Positions 34,758 through 43,693 of a stretch of DNA of 64,000 nucleotides are shown here, one piece after another. The notes beneath the pieces are model-generated. The model saw only the letters and a list, made by a program, of their open reading frames with translations, was not told where the DNA came from and ran no database searches. Position 1 is the stretch's first letter. Each line of letters opens with the position of its first letter. Origin of the DNA: JAGLOK01 sp963677605 (GTDB taxonomy: Bacteria; Bacillota; Clostridia; Christensenellales; UMGS416). A program made the translations under genes and the position numbers. The stretch lies in contig CAXXDX010000002.1 of assembly GCA_963677605.2 (NCBI GenBank), positions 248,001-312,000 of the forward strand, in the 5' to 3' direction.

Positions 34758-35479
34758 TTATAGTCTCATTCCGCCGTCTGCCTGCATGATGTGACCTGTC
34801 ACATAGCTTGCTTCGTCACTCGCCAAAAACAGCGCGACGTTTGCAATCTCTTCAGGCTGTCCGAGTCTTCCAAGCATTGTCATAGAAGCAAACTTGTCTA
34901 AAAGTTCCTGCGGTACGGTTTTTAAGATATCCGTCATGATATATCCGGGAGCGATTGCATTAACGCGTACGTTACCGCCCTTCATGGCAAACTCTTTTGC
35001 CCATGTTTTTGTAAGCCCCATAACACCTGACTTAGTCGCAGCATAGTTTGCCTGACCGATGTTTCCAAACACTCCTACAACACTCGAAATGTTTATTATG
35101 CTTCGCCTTTTCCGCTTCTTTGCATATGCGGTCCTACAAGTCTTGTAAGATTAAATATGCCTGTTAAGTTTACATTTATAACAGCATCCCACATATCATC
35201 TGTCATTTTAAATGTAAGTGCGTCTTTTGTTATTCCTGCATTGTTAACCAAAATGTCCACAGAACCATACTTTTCTATTGCATAATCAAACAGTTCTTTG
35301 CAGTTTTCTCTATCTGTTACATTAATTTTGAAAAATTCAACGTTTTCATCGCTGTATGTAAGCTCTGACATATCAGCTGCTATGACTTTTGCACCTTCCT
35401 TTGCAAAGCGTTTTGCCATTTCCATTCCCAAGCCTTTAGCTCCGCCTGTTATTATTGCAGTTTTTCCTTCAAGTCTCAT
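34758..35479 (-). pseudogene. SDR 3-oxoacyl reductase-like gene with a frameshift
   Basis: A FabG-like short-chain dehydrogenase in two frames. The first part (35479 to 35096) has the NAD(P) motif TGGAKGLG and the NNAG motif and ends in a stop after MQRSGKGEA. The second frame continues with INISS (catalytic Ser), YAATKSG (Tyr and Lys) and the C-terminal GHIMQADGGMRL to 34758. One lost base in a GGCGGAAGC-like run near 35100 explains it; restored, the protein is about 240 residues with all catalytic residues. Either the operon has lost this step or the base is a sequencing error. In the pathway it would oxidise or reduce a 3-hydroxy/3-oxoacyl-CoA. Confidence 0.85.
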
Positions 35480-35492
35480 ATCCTACTCCTTT

Positions 35493-36698
35493 TTATGCTC
35501 TTTTTACTATTACGGCTGTGCCCATTCCGCCGCCTATGCAAAGCGAAGCCAAGCCGACTTTATTGTCACGTTTTTTCATCTCATGCAATAACGTTACCAG
35601 TATCCTGTTCCCGCTGGCGCCAACCGGATGTCCAAGTGCAATAGCACCACCGTTAACGTTTGTTATTTCCATTATCTTTTCTTCTTCGATGCCGTGGTCT
35701 TTAGATAGTTGCTTTACAACCCCAATGCTTTGTGCCGCAAATGCTTCATTAAGCTCTATAAGCTCCATTTCGGAAAGTTTCATATCCGCTTGCTCCAAAG
35801 CGTTCTTTATTGCAGGCACAGGTCCCATACCCATTATCTGTGGGTCAACACCACCCTGCCCGATTCCGATTATTTCAGCCAGAGGTTCAAGTCCGTATTT
35901 CTCAACAGCTGCTTCGCTTGCTACTATCACAAATGATGCTCCGTCGTTTATTCCCGATGCATTGCCGGCTGTAACGGTGCCGTCTTTTTTAAACACTGCG
36001 CGAAGTTTTGAAAGCTTTTCAAGATTTGTAGTCCTGTTTGGATATTCATCTCGTTTAAACTCAACCGTCTCGCGCTTGACTTTCACTTGAATTGAAACCG
36101 TTTCATCATCAAACCTTCCGGCGTCAACAGCTTTTATTGCTTTCTGCTGAGATTCATATGCAAACTCATCCTGCTCAGTTCTGCTTATGTCATACTTTTC
36201 AGCGATGTTTTCTGCTGTAATTCCCATATGCACTCCTGTAAAGGCATCAGTTAAAGCATCCTTTACCATATGGTCGGTTGTTCTTATTTCACCCATCTTT
36301 ACGCCGCTTCTTACGCTTGCTGGCATCAGCATCGGTGCTCCGCTCATGCTTTCAGCACCGCCGGCTACAACGATATCTGAAAAACCGCTTTTAACACTTA
36401 AAACAGCATTCATAACAGCTTTAAGTCCGCTTCCGCAAAGCATGTTAAGGCTATATGCACATACTTCCTGAGGAATACCTGAATTAATCGCTATCTGTCT
36501 TGCTATTCCCTGCCCCAAATCAGCGCTTAAGATGTTTCCGCAGATAAGTTCATCCACATCGCTGGGATCAATTTTCGCTTCACTTAAAACAGCTTTTACT
36601 ACTTCGCTTCCAAATGATGCCGGGTGTAATTTGCTCAAAGAGCCTAAAAATGAGCCGGTGGCAGTTCTCTTTGCTCCGACTATAAATGCTTTTGCCAT
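35493..36698 (-). CDS. Acetyl-CoA C-acyltransferase (thiolase)
   Basis: A 401-residue thiolase that would split a 3-oxoacyl-CoA to acetyl-CoA and a shorter acyl-CoA, or condense two acetyl-CoA. Cys88 is in LNMLCGSG, His357 in GHPVGASG and Cys387 in CIGGGMG; GGAESMS is also present. It is the first gene of the operon, with a clear GGAGGTC ribosome site. Neighbours (SDR, CoA-transferase) fit a degradative direction. Confidence 0.93.
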   Translation of the reverse strand: MAKAFIVGAKRTATGSFLGSLSKLHPASFGSEVVKAVLSEAKIDPSDVDELICGNILSADLGQGIARQIAINSGIPQEVCAYSLNMLCGSGLKAVMNAVLSVKSGFSDIVVAGGAESMSGAPMLMPASVRSGVKMGEIRTTDHMVKDALTDAFTGVHMGITAENIAEKYDISRTEQDEFAYESQQKAIKAVDAGRFDDETVSIQVKVKRETVEFKRDEYPNRTTNLEKLSKLRAVFKKDGTVTAGNASGINDGASFVIVASEAAVEKYGLEPLAEIIGIGQGGVDPQIMGMGPVPAIKNALEQADMKLSEMELIELNEAFAAQSIGVVKQLSKDHGIEEEKIMEITNVNGGAIALGHPVGASGNRILVTLLHEMKKRDNKVGLASLCIGGGMGTAVIVKRA

Positions 36699-36760
36699 AA
36701 ATGACCTCCGTATTATAAAGGGATATTTCCCTATGCTGCTAATGAATAATCATAAAAACT

Positions 36761-36831
36761 AATATGAATCATATTATGAATTATGAATCAGTCTTCATGT
36801 TTATATTGTCACAACATTTATATCTTGTCAA
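36761..36831 (-). promoter_or_regulatory. Promoter and operator region of the thiolase-liv operon
   Basis: AATATGA-A-TCATATT (36761-36775) is a perfect 15-bp palindrome. The core TGAATCA recurs at 36784-36790 and TGAATCATATT at 36911-36921. A TTGACA (36831-36826) and TATAAA (36805-36800) on the minus strand suggest a promoter, though the 20-base spacing is long. The repeats lie just downstream of it, as expected for a repressor such as the TetR protein of this locus. Confidence 0.5.
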
Positions 36832-37036
36832 GCATAAAATCAAGTTTTTTTAGATGTTTTTCACATATATAGTTATTTATTTTTATGTAATGTAATTAAT
36901 TTCTAAATGGTGAATCATATTTCATATACTATCATTATGTTAAACAATTTGATAAATAACTAGTAGAATGCACTTATAAGCTGATTTGCTGTACTTTATC
37001 CTCTAAAAACATACATAAGTAGTTTTGCAAAATAAA

Positions 37037-37059
37037 AGCATATCATCTAATGATATGCT
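37037..37059 (-). terminator. Terminator of the amino-sugar operon
   Basis: A perfect 10-bp stem AGCATATCAT/ATGATATGCT with a 3-nt loop and TTTATTTT on the minus strand, just past the rfbB stop. Confidence 0.75.
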
Positions 37060-37084
37060 GAAATTCTAATCATCAATTAAATAA

Positions 37085-38077
37085 TTACGGCATATTATTG
37101 TATTTTTCTATATACCATAATACCGTGTCACGAAGATAATTATTAAAATCATTTTCTGGTTTCCAGCCTAGTTCTCTTTTAATTTTACTGGCACTGATTG
37201 AATATTTAAAATCATGCCCTTTTCTGTCCTCAATAAATGTAAGCAAATCATCTTTAATTTTTGAGTTCGTCTCGCAGTTTATAATGTTAATAATTTTTTT
37301 TGCAATCTCTATATTCTTATACTCATTTTTTGTTGAGATATTGTATATCTCACCTGCTTTTCCATTAAAAACTACCTTTTCAATAGCACGTACATTATCC
37401 TCTGCATAAATCCAATCCCGAACATTTTGACCATCTCCGTAGATTGGTATTGGATTGCCATATAATGCATTTTTAATTACCTGCGGAATAAACTTCTCCT
37501 CATATTGGAATGAACCGAAATTATTTGACGAACGAGTTATAGACACAGGAAAGTTATAGGTGTTATTCCATGCCATACACATTAAGTCCGCAGATGCTTT
37601 GCTGGCCGAGTATGGATTTCCCGGATTAAGCTTTGAATTTTCATCAAATTCCTCATTAAAATCTGCACTCCCGTAAACTTCATCAGTAGAAATCTGAATA
37701 TACCGTTTGTTTGATAGCTCTGTCCTCCACGATTCTTTTGCTGCCTGCAGCAATGTAAGTGTGCCTATAATATTGGTTTCTGCAAAAACATCTGCACTTT
37801 TTATTGATCTATCCACATGGCTTTCCGCTGCAAAATTTATAATATAATCAATTTTATTATTATTTATTACATGGTATACAGCGTCATAATCTCTTATGTC
37901 GCCTTTGATAAACTTATATCTCTTATTATTTTCAACATGTTTAAGATTACTGAGATTTGCAGCATATGTTAAAACATCAAAATTTATAACATTTACATCC
38001 TCATATTCTTTTAGTATGTGTAATACAAAGTGTGAGCCTATAAACCCGGCTCCTCCTGTTACCATTATATTTTTCAC
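37085..38077 (-). CDS. rfbB: dTDP-glucose 4,6-dehydratase
   Basis: A 330-residue extended SDR that converts dTDP-glucose to dTDP-4-keto-6-deoxyglucose. NAD motif TGGAGFIGSHF (7-17), catalytic STDEVYG and YSASKASAD are in place. It supplies the keto sugar for the aminotransferase encoded upstream in the same operon. Its start overlaps the ATP-grasp gene by 4 bases. A thymidylyltransferase (RfbA) is not in the window. Confidence 0.92.
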   Translation of the reverse strand: MKNIMVTGGAGFIGSHFVLHILKEYEDVNVINFDVLTYAANLSNLKHVENNKRYKFIKGDIRDYDAVYHVINNNKIDYIINFAAESHVDRSIKSADVFAETNIIGTLTLLQAAKESWRTELSNKRYIQISTDEVYGSADFNEEFDENSKLNPGNPYSASKASADLMCMAWNNTYNFPVSITRSSNNFGSFQYEEKFIPQVIKNALYGNPIPIYGDGQNVRDWIYAEDNVRAIEKVVFNGKAGEIYNISTKNEYKNIEIAKKIINIINCETNSKIKDDLLTFIEDRKGHDFKYSISASKIKRELGWKPENDFNNYLRDTVLWYIEKYNNMP

Positions 38078-39351
38078 AATATATTCCCCTCTGGCGCAAA
38101 CTTATATTTGTCCGGATAATCACTATATCTTATTATCATATTGCACCCTTTTTCATCGGTGATAATTATCTCGTCATATGCACTGTCAATTCTTCCAGCA
38201 AGTTCTTCTTGGTTTCTTGCCACTACAAGAAAATATCCCGCTCGGGCTGTAGCATTTTCTATCCCACCTACAATATCACCGACTCTTTTAGCTATTGAAA
38301 GCTTGCTTACTCTGTTTTTAATAAGCTTTTCTTTATCGTATGATATACCTGTAATTTTGCCTTCTCTTAAGAAAAACATCTGCGTTGACAAGAAAATTTT
38401 ATTGCTCTTAAGATTATAATTTAAATAATCATTTAAATCCACATCGTATCCTTTTATTTCGCTAAGAAGAATATCCAACACATCAATACCCGTTATAACA
38501 GGAATCGTAACATCCTCATATGCACCGCCTATCCGCATAGCAATTTCATTGACCTTAATTCCATCACTACCAATGAGATACTGAAAATATACAGGGCCGT
38601 TTTCAAATCCAAAAGTTTTTATTATCCTTTCAGTAATTTCCTCTATTTCATCATATCTTTTTTTCAAATGAACAGACGGAAAGTTGTGAGCGATGCATAT
38701 ACCAATATGGTTACCTTCCGACAAAGTCACTCTGTCCACTACGGAAAGCAAAGTCAGTTTACCATCTTTAAGCCATCCGTTAACAGTTATCTCATCGCTT
38801 TCATAATACTCTTCAATCAACACTTTATCCTCTCGTGAAAACGATAGAGTGTCATCTATGTATCTTCTTATTTCATCTATTGAGCTTACTTTATATATTC
38901 CGCGCTGTCCCTGTGAGTCTACAGGCTTTATTACAGCCGGAAATGTAATACTTTGTACCTCATTATCTGAAAAATCTTTTCCAATCAAGGCATAGACAGC
39001 GGTAGGTATATCATTATCCTTAAAAATCTTTTTCATAACACGCTTGTTTGTTGCAGACAACGCCTGCTCAGGTGTGAGATAGAAAGGAAGTCCAAGCTCA
39101 TCTGCAACGACCGCTGCAGTATAAATAGGCTGATCTGTGCCCAATGTAACTATAGCATGGGGTTTATATTTTTTTGCAGCTTCAAGAACAGCCGGTACAT
39201 CAAAAGTCGATATCTGGAGATGCGCGTCACACATCTTGCTTCCAATGCAATTGGGTAAATAATCAACCAAGAAAACTTCATCGCCGCAGCTTTTAAGCCT
39301 CTCGATAAGGTTAATCTGGCAATTGCTGCCTCCTAATACCATTACCTTCAT
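38074..39351 (-). CDS. ATP-grasp ligase
   Basis: A 425-residue ATP-grasp enzyme (carbamoyl-phosphate-synthase-like fold). Domains: a Rossmann-like N-terminal part (MVLGGSNCQINLIERL), the ATP-grasp core with FPAVIKPVDSQGQRG and KVLIEEYYESDEITV, and metal-binding VNEIAMRIGGAYE. Such enzymes join a carboxylate to an amine. Within this operon the amine could be the 4-amino group of the sugar or a lipid-linked version, but the substrate is not known. Confidence 0.8.
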   Translation of the reverse strand: MKVMVLGGSNCQINLIERLKSCGDEVFLVDYLPNCIGSKMCDAHLQISTFDVPAVLEAAKKYKPHAIVTLGTDQPIYTAAVVADELGLPFYLTPEQALSATNKRVMKKIFKDNDIPTAVYALIGKDFSDNEVQSITFPAVIKPVDSQGQRGIYKVSSIDEIRRYIDDTLSFSREDKVLIEEYYESDEITVNGWLKDGKLTLLSVVDRVTLSEGNHIGICIAHNFPSVHLKKRYDEIEEITERIIKTFGFENGPVYFQYLIGSDGIKVNEIAMRIGGAYEDVTIPVITGIDVLDILLSEIKGYDVDLNDYLNYNLKSNKIFLSTQMFFLREGKITGISYDKEKLIKNRVSKLSIAKRVGDIVGGIENATARAGYFLVVARNQEELAGRIDSAYDEIIITDEKGCNMIIRYSDYPDKYKFAPEGNIL

Positions 39352-40085
39352 ATCTGCCCCCTGATTACTTTTTCCAAATTATAAGAGCCTTTGCTATTGC
39401 CATGCGTGTTTTTAAAAATACGCTTTCTGTAGTTTGTATATATTTTAAAATAAAGCTTTATAAGCTTCCAAAAAGAATAATTCGTTTCAGCTTTCTTATA
39501 ACCTTTAATATCGATGTTTGCAATGTTTTTTGTATACTTCAATATCTCCATAGAAACATACACAAACTCAGTATTTGCTCTTATTACTTTATGCCTTATG
39601 TCTCTGTTCATTATTCTATAACTTGACACTTTTATATCCTTCGGCAGCTTCGTAAGTACTCTGAACAGTAAATCTCTCATTACAGAACCAAATCCCCTGG
39701 GCCCTAAATAAGGCATTATTCCGTATACCACGTCGTAGCCTTCCAGTGCTTTATTATAGAGCCTTTTTATATCGCTTGGATCCTGCTCCAAGTCGTCATC
39801 GATTATAACAGTATACTCATACCTGGCAAAACTCAACCCACAAAGCGTAGCACTTTGCTGTCCGTAGTTTCGATCCAGCTTTATTGCTATAACGCTTTTA
39901 TTGATAATGGCCAAGCCCGATATCTTCTCCCAACTGTTATCCAAGCTGCCATCATCAACGAGTATTATCTCATAGTCATCAAACTGACCAAGCACGTATA
40001 AAAGCTCTTCCACCAGCTTTGAAACTGTTTTTTCTGAGTTGTAAACAGGTACTACGACCGAGATGCTGGAATCAATTTTTTTCAT
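39348..40085 (-). CDS. Family 2 glycosyltransferase
   Basis: A 245-residue GT-A glycosyltransferase. ISVVVPVYNSEKTV, the DXD-like VIIDDDLEQDP and LDRNYGQQSATLCGL resemble polyprenyl-phosphate sugar transferases of the ArnC/DPM1 type. The C-terminal membrane helices of ArnC are missing, so it may act peripherally. It probably moves the amino sugar to undecaprenyl phosphate, to be used by the membrane transferase in the operon. Confidence 0.85.
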   Translation of the reverse strand: MKKIDSSISVVVPVYNSEKTVSKLVEELLYVLGQFDDYEIILVDDGSLDNSWEKISGLAIINKSVIAIKLDRNYGQQSATLCGLSFARYEYTVIIDDDLEQDPSDIKRLYNKALEGYDVVYGIMPYLGPRGFGSVMRDLLFRVLTKLPKDIKVSSYRIMNRDIRHKVIRANTEFVYVSMEILKYTKNIANIDIKGYKKAETNYSFWKLIKLYFKIYTNYRKRIFKNTHGNSKGSYNLEKVIRGQI

Positions 40086-41175
40086 AACACTCGCCTATTC
40101 GTTTTGCAATCTCTTCACAATCTTCGGGTTTCATCTTTGCATGCATCGGAAGGCGAAGCATACATTGGCATACATGCTCTGTGGCGTGTAACGCTGTTTT
40201 TCCCATATTTTGCCATTTCCCCGCCGTATGCAGCGGCACATAGTGGATAACTGCCTCAATTCCTGCCTCTTTAAGAAGATTTGCAACCTTTTGTTTCTGC
40301 GCTTCATCCTCCATCACTATATAAAACACATGCGCGTTGTTCTTGTTATTATCAGGAACCAGCGGAAGGTGTATGCCATGCTTTTTAAACGGCTCAAGAG
40401 CCTTCATGTAGCAGTCATATATAAGCCTCTGCTTGGCCGTTATCTCTTCCGCCCTGTCAAGCTGCGCGCATAAAACAGCGGCAGCAATATTGCTCATCTT
40501 GGCATTCATACCAACATCCTGCCATGAATAAAAAGAAACTTCTCCGTTCAAAAAAGCCCTTCTGTCCGTTCCGTTTTCATATATAATATCAAGTTTTTTT
40601 ATAATGCTTTCATCGTTTAAAATTACAGCGCCGCCTTCATCGGAAGATACGTTTTTTGTCTTATGAAAAGATATTATCCCAGCATCGCCGATTGCACCCA
40701 ACGGCTTGTCATTATATTTTGCGCCAAACGAAAGAGCTGCATCCTCTATTATCTTAATATCCGAAAAAGCTCCTCTTAAACGCTCCATGTCACATGAAGC
40801 ACCTCCGTAATGGGTTGGTATCACGCACACGGTTTTTGCGGTTTTGCGTTTCAGTGCGTCATCTATGTCCATCACTAAAGTTTCAGGATCAATGTCGCAG
40901 AAAACTGGATCCAAACCGAGCCGAAGTATGCTGTTTGCTGCCGAAGGATACGTAAATGACGGCAAAATCACTTCCCCGCCTTTCGGAAACTCATAAGCAA
41001 AAAGCAATAAATCAAGTGCGGTTGAACCGTTTGCGGTTAAGTAAACTTTGCATCCGTAATAGTCCGAAAGTCTTTTTTCAGCTTCACTCAAAAAATCCGT
41101 GCCCGAAAGCAGCGCTTCTGTTACATTAAGCGCTTCATTTTCATCATAGTACGTTTCTTTGAATTTTATGCTCAT
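40072..41175 (-). CDS. DegT/ArnB-type sugar aminotransferase
   Basis: A 367-residue pyridoxal-phosphate aminotransferase. The lysine is in SFHKTKNVSSDEGG, and LTANGSTALDLLL and EDAALSFGAKY are family motifs. It would convert dTDP-4-keto-6-deoxy-glucose to a 4-amino sugar. Overlaps the GT2 gene by 14 bases. Similar enzymes are WecE/RffA and ArnB. Confidence 0.88.
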   Translation of the reverse strand: MSIKFKETYYDENEALNVTEALLSGTDFLSEAEKRLSDYYGCKVYLTANGSTALDLLLFAYEFPKGGEVILPSFTYPSAANSILRLGLDPVFCDIDPETLVMDIDDALKRKTAKTVCVIPTHYGGASCDMERLRGAFSDIKIIEDAALSFGAKYNDKPLGAIGDAGIISFHKTKNVSSDEGGAVILNDESIIKKLDIIYENGTDRRAFLNGEVSFYSWQDVGMNAKMSNIAAAVLCAQLDRAEEITAKQRLIYDCYMKALEPFKKHGIHLPLVPDNNKNNAHVFYIVMEDEAQKQKVANLLKEAGIEAVIHYVPLHTAGKWQNMGKTALHATEHVCQCMLRLPMHAKMKPEDCEEIAKRIGECYEKN

Positions 41176-42695
41176 CTTACTACCTTATAAACCTTTACAG
41201 ACCAGTTTTTATTATCAGCAAATTTTACAATACGCATCGCATACGGCGAGTAAAACTCGGTTTGAAGCTCACACTTTAAATCAAGAAATTCTTTCATGTC
41301 TTCATAGTATGGATATATGTTGCCGTAAACGATATTCCACACAGGGCGTGTTTCATAAATATAGTCCATCTCCTCAGGATATATTATATACTCAATCCCG
41401 TTTTTATTCACATAGTCTGCAAAAGACATATTGTTGTCATCCAAATATCCTAAGTTTCTGTAATCATAAAGCGCGTCATAGGATAAAGCATATTCCGCAT
41501 TAAGGTTTGCAAGCACTTTCGCATCTTCCGGAACTGCATTTTCAATATCGTTAAGATATTCTTTATAATCATTATTTATATATGGCATCACCTGCATGGC
41601 AGATGATATTACAGTCAATACAGCAACTACCGCAATAACAAAAATTTTAAATCTCTTTATCTGATTTATCAAAAATATAGTAAGAATAAAGCTTGTTACA
41701 AACATCAGAAAGTAAGAAGGCTGTGAATATCTCCCTATAATTATATAGCCGATGTTTACAGCTATTACAGGAAAAATATACGCAAGCACTTTCTTGTTCC
41801 AAAATGCATATATAGCTCCTCCTATAATTGCTATAGCAAATACCGCAAGCTGTGCTTTTATCCATGGCGTATAGTATGTTCCGGAAATCCACAGCCACAG
41901 CTTTTGATAATATGGAACTATAGCTTTGATTTTCTGACTAAAAGTCATGGTAACGCCCAGATGATCTCCGTATTTGAGGTAATGCGTAATAAACTGCGAG
42001 TCGAAAATATAGCTTATGCCTATAAACAGCCCAGCAAACAGCGCAACAATCCCCACCAAAACAGCTAAGTTTTTAATCTTAGCCTTTTTGTCAATTGCAA
42101 TATAATAAATATACACGCTGCCTACTGCAAGAGCCGCGATAAACGAATTAGGATGTATGCCTATCATAATCCCTATTATTAAGCCGGTAACAATATCATT
42201 TTTTATTGACCACGAACCAATATTTTTATACAAATAATATAGAGCAAATAACATCCCGAATGCTATAATTATCTCCTGCCTTGCAAAATGCGAAGCGTAC
42301 AGAAACTGAACATTAAATGCCAGAGCCGCAGCTGATACTGCTAAAAAAATCTTATTCCCTGATATGACATATACCAGCTTATAAAAGACATATAATAATG
42401 CGCATCCGAAAATCAGCGACAAAAGCCTTACCGCAAACAGATTATAACCAAACACCATTATAAAAGGCATCTGCAAAATATGAAAAATTGTTTTTATCGC
42501 GTGCGGATATCTGGGAAGCAAATCGAAAAACGTTTCAGTGGAGCTTACGCCCTCATTCATCATGGTTCTCGTAAGTCCCGAAAGCCACGACTCATCCGAG
42601 TGCATGAATGGGAATTTATCAAGAAAAAAAAGATTTATAAGAAAATACAATCCCAATAAAGATATCAATATTATGTTTTTGTTTTCTTTCTTCAT
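41172..42695 (-). CDS. GT-C membrane glycosyltransferase (PMT/ArnT-like)
   Basis: A 507-residue protein with about ten to twelve predicted helices. The acidic motif MHSDESWLSGL in the first loop, then the RYPHAIKTIFHIL region, are features of GT39/ArnT-like enzymes using lipid-phosphate sugar donors. The C-terminal 120 residues are outside the membrane. It would attach a sugar on the cell surface; the acceptor is unknown. Confidence 0.82.
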   Translation of the reverse strand: MKKENKNIILISLLGLYFLINLFFLDKFPFMHSDESWLSGLTRTMMNEGVSSTETFFDLLPRYPHAIKTIFHILQMPFIMVFGYNLFAVRLLSLIFGCALLYVFYKLVYVISGNKIFLAVSAAALAFNVQFLYASHFARQEIIIAFGMLFALYYLYKNIGSWSIKNDIVTGLIIGIMIGIHPNSFIAALAVGSVYIYYIAIDKKAKIKNLAVLVGIVALFAGLFIGISYIFDSQFITHYLKYGDHLGVTMTFSQKIKAIVPYYQKLWLWISGTYYTPWIKAQLAVFAIAIIGGAIYAFWNKKVLAYIFPVIAVNIGYIIIGRYSQPSYFLMFVTSFILTIFLINQIKRFKIFVIAVVAVLTVISSAMQVMPYINNDYKEYLNDIENAVPEDAKVLANLNAEYALSYDALYDYRNLGYLDDNNMSFADYVNKNGIEYIIYPEEMDYIYETRPVWNIVYGNIYPYYEDMKEFLDLKCELQTEFYSPYAMRIVKFADNKNWSVKVYKVVR

Positions 42696-42715
42696 AATCC
42701 TCTATGCAATCTGTT

Positions 42716-43333
42716 TCATATCTTTTTCACTACAAAATACTGTGAATTATAATTATCTTCACATAGCTCAATTGTTCCGGATTTTTCAATTATTAAACCG
42801 GCATCTTTTATAAACTCCGAAAACTTCTCCACTGTTCTGAAAGAGAAAAACCTCTCTCCCCTGCCACCATAGTCTTTAAAGCCTTCATTGCTTTTTTGTT
42901 TGTCGCCATACTGACACAAAATAATCATCCCGTTCAGCTTTAATACTCTTTTAAGCTCATATATAACAGAAGGCATCTCAGCGTTTGGTATATGCAAAAG
43001 ACAGTTCATCGCATAGATTACATCAAATGAATTATCCGCAAATGTCATGTCGGAAAAATCCATAACATGTGCATCAATCCCCTTATCCCAACACCTTTTA
43101 ACATGCTCTTGCGATAAATCCACAGCGGTGACATCAAGACCGTTTTCCATAAAAAACAAACTGTCCTGCCCGGTTCCCGCGCCTATTTCAAGAATGCTTT
43201 TTAAACCTCTATCTTTAATTATCGAAAGAAAGTCATTCCGCAAGTCAATTTTCCAATCGCTTTTTATCTTAGCATCTCTTTCAACCACATTCTTATTATA
43301 ATAATCTTTCAGCTGAGCTTTATTATTGTCCAT
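42716..43333 (-). CDS. SAM-dependent methyltransferase
   Basis: A 205-residue class I methyltransferase. Start at 43333 follows AAAGG. SAM motif ILEIGAGTGQDSLFF, then VTAVDLSQEHV and DVIYAMNCLLHI. First gene of the amino-sugar operon; it may methylate the sugar or a precursor. Confidence 0.85.
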   Translation of the reverse strand: MDNNKAQLKDYYNKNVVERDAKIKSDWKIDLRNDFLSIIKDRGLKSILEIGAGTGQDSLFFMENGLDVTAVDLSQEHVKRCWDKGIDAHVMDFSDMTFADNSFDVIYAMNCLLHIPNAEMPSVIYELKRVLKLNGMIILCQYGDKQKSNEGFKDYGGRGERFFSFRTVEKFSEFIKDAGLIIEKSGTIELCEDNYNSQYFVVKKI

Positions 43334-43464
43334 TATTGAACCTTTCATGAAGATGAGTATTAATAATATACCATATTTTTCATTAAAAAGTTTAGTTCAT
43401 ATTAATCATATAATACTATTAATAAAAACCTGTTTAGAATGTTTTTAAAGCACTTAGATAACAA

Positions 43465-43555
43465 ACCCCTGCGGACATGTGCCTGTATTGATCTTTTATT
43501 TTTATCTAACAATTTAGTTAACCAATAAAAATCCGCGGACATGTGCCGCGGATTT
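43465..43555 (-). terminator. Terminator of the rhodanese operon with duplicated core
   Basis: AATCCGCGG (43530-43538) and CCGCGGATT (43546-43554) form a perfect stem with T4 on the minus side. The loop and part of the stem (GCGGACATGTGCC) also occur about 65 bases away near 43473, without a full partner. This lies in a 345-base stretch with no gene (43349-43693). Confidence 0.6.
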
Positions 43556-43647
43556 CAATGATTAATTCTTTTGTCCGCTCGCAAAGCGCAAAACATAAAA
43601 ATGCATAAGTGAATTTATTCACGAATTTTTTGTGTTTTGTAAGACTC

Positions 43648-43688
43648 TCGCCCGAATAATTTTTCGGGCGAAAGCAAAGCTTTGCTTT
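43648..43688. repeat. Tandem hairpins just after the rhodanese gene
   Basis: CGCCCGAA/TTCGGGCG with a 6-nt loop (about 43649-43670), then the palindromic GCAAAGCTTTGC and repeated GCAAAGC units up to 43688. No T run follows, so it may protect the 3' end of the message rather than terminate. Confidence 0.45.
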
Positions 43689-43693
43689 GCGTA

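Noticed and set aside
35455..36090. 211-codon plus-strand open frame
   Set aside because: Antisense to the thiolase; composition mirrors the real gene.
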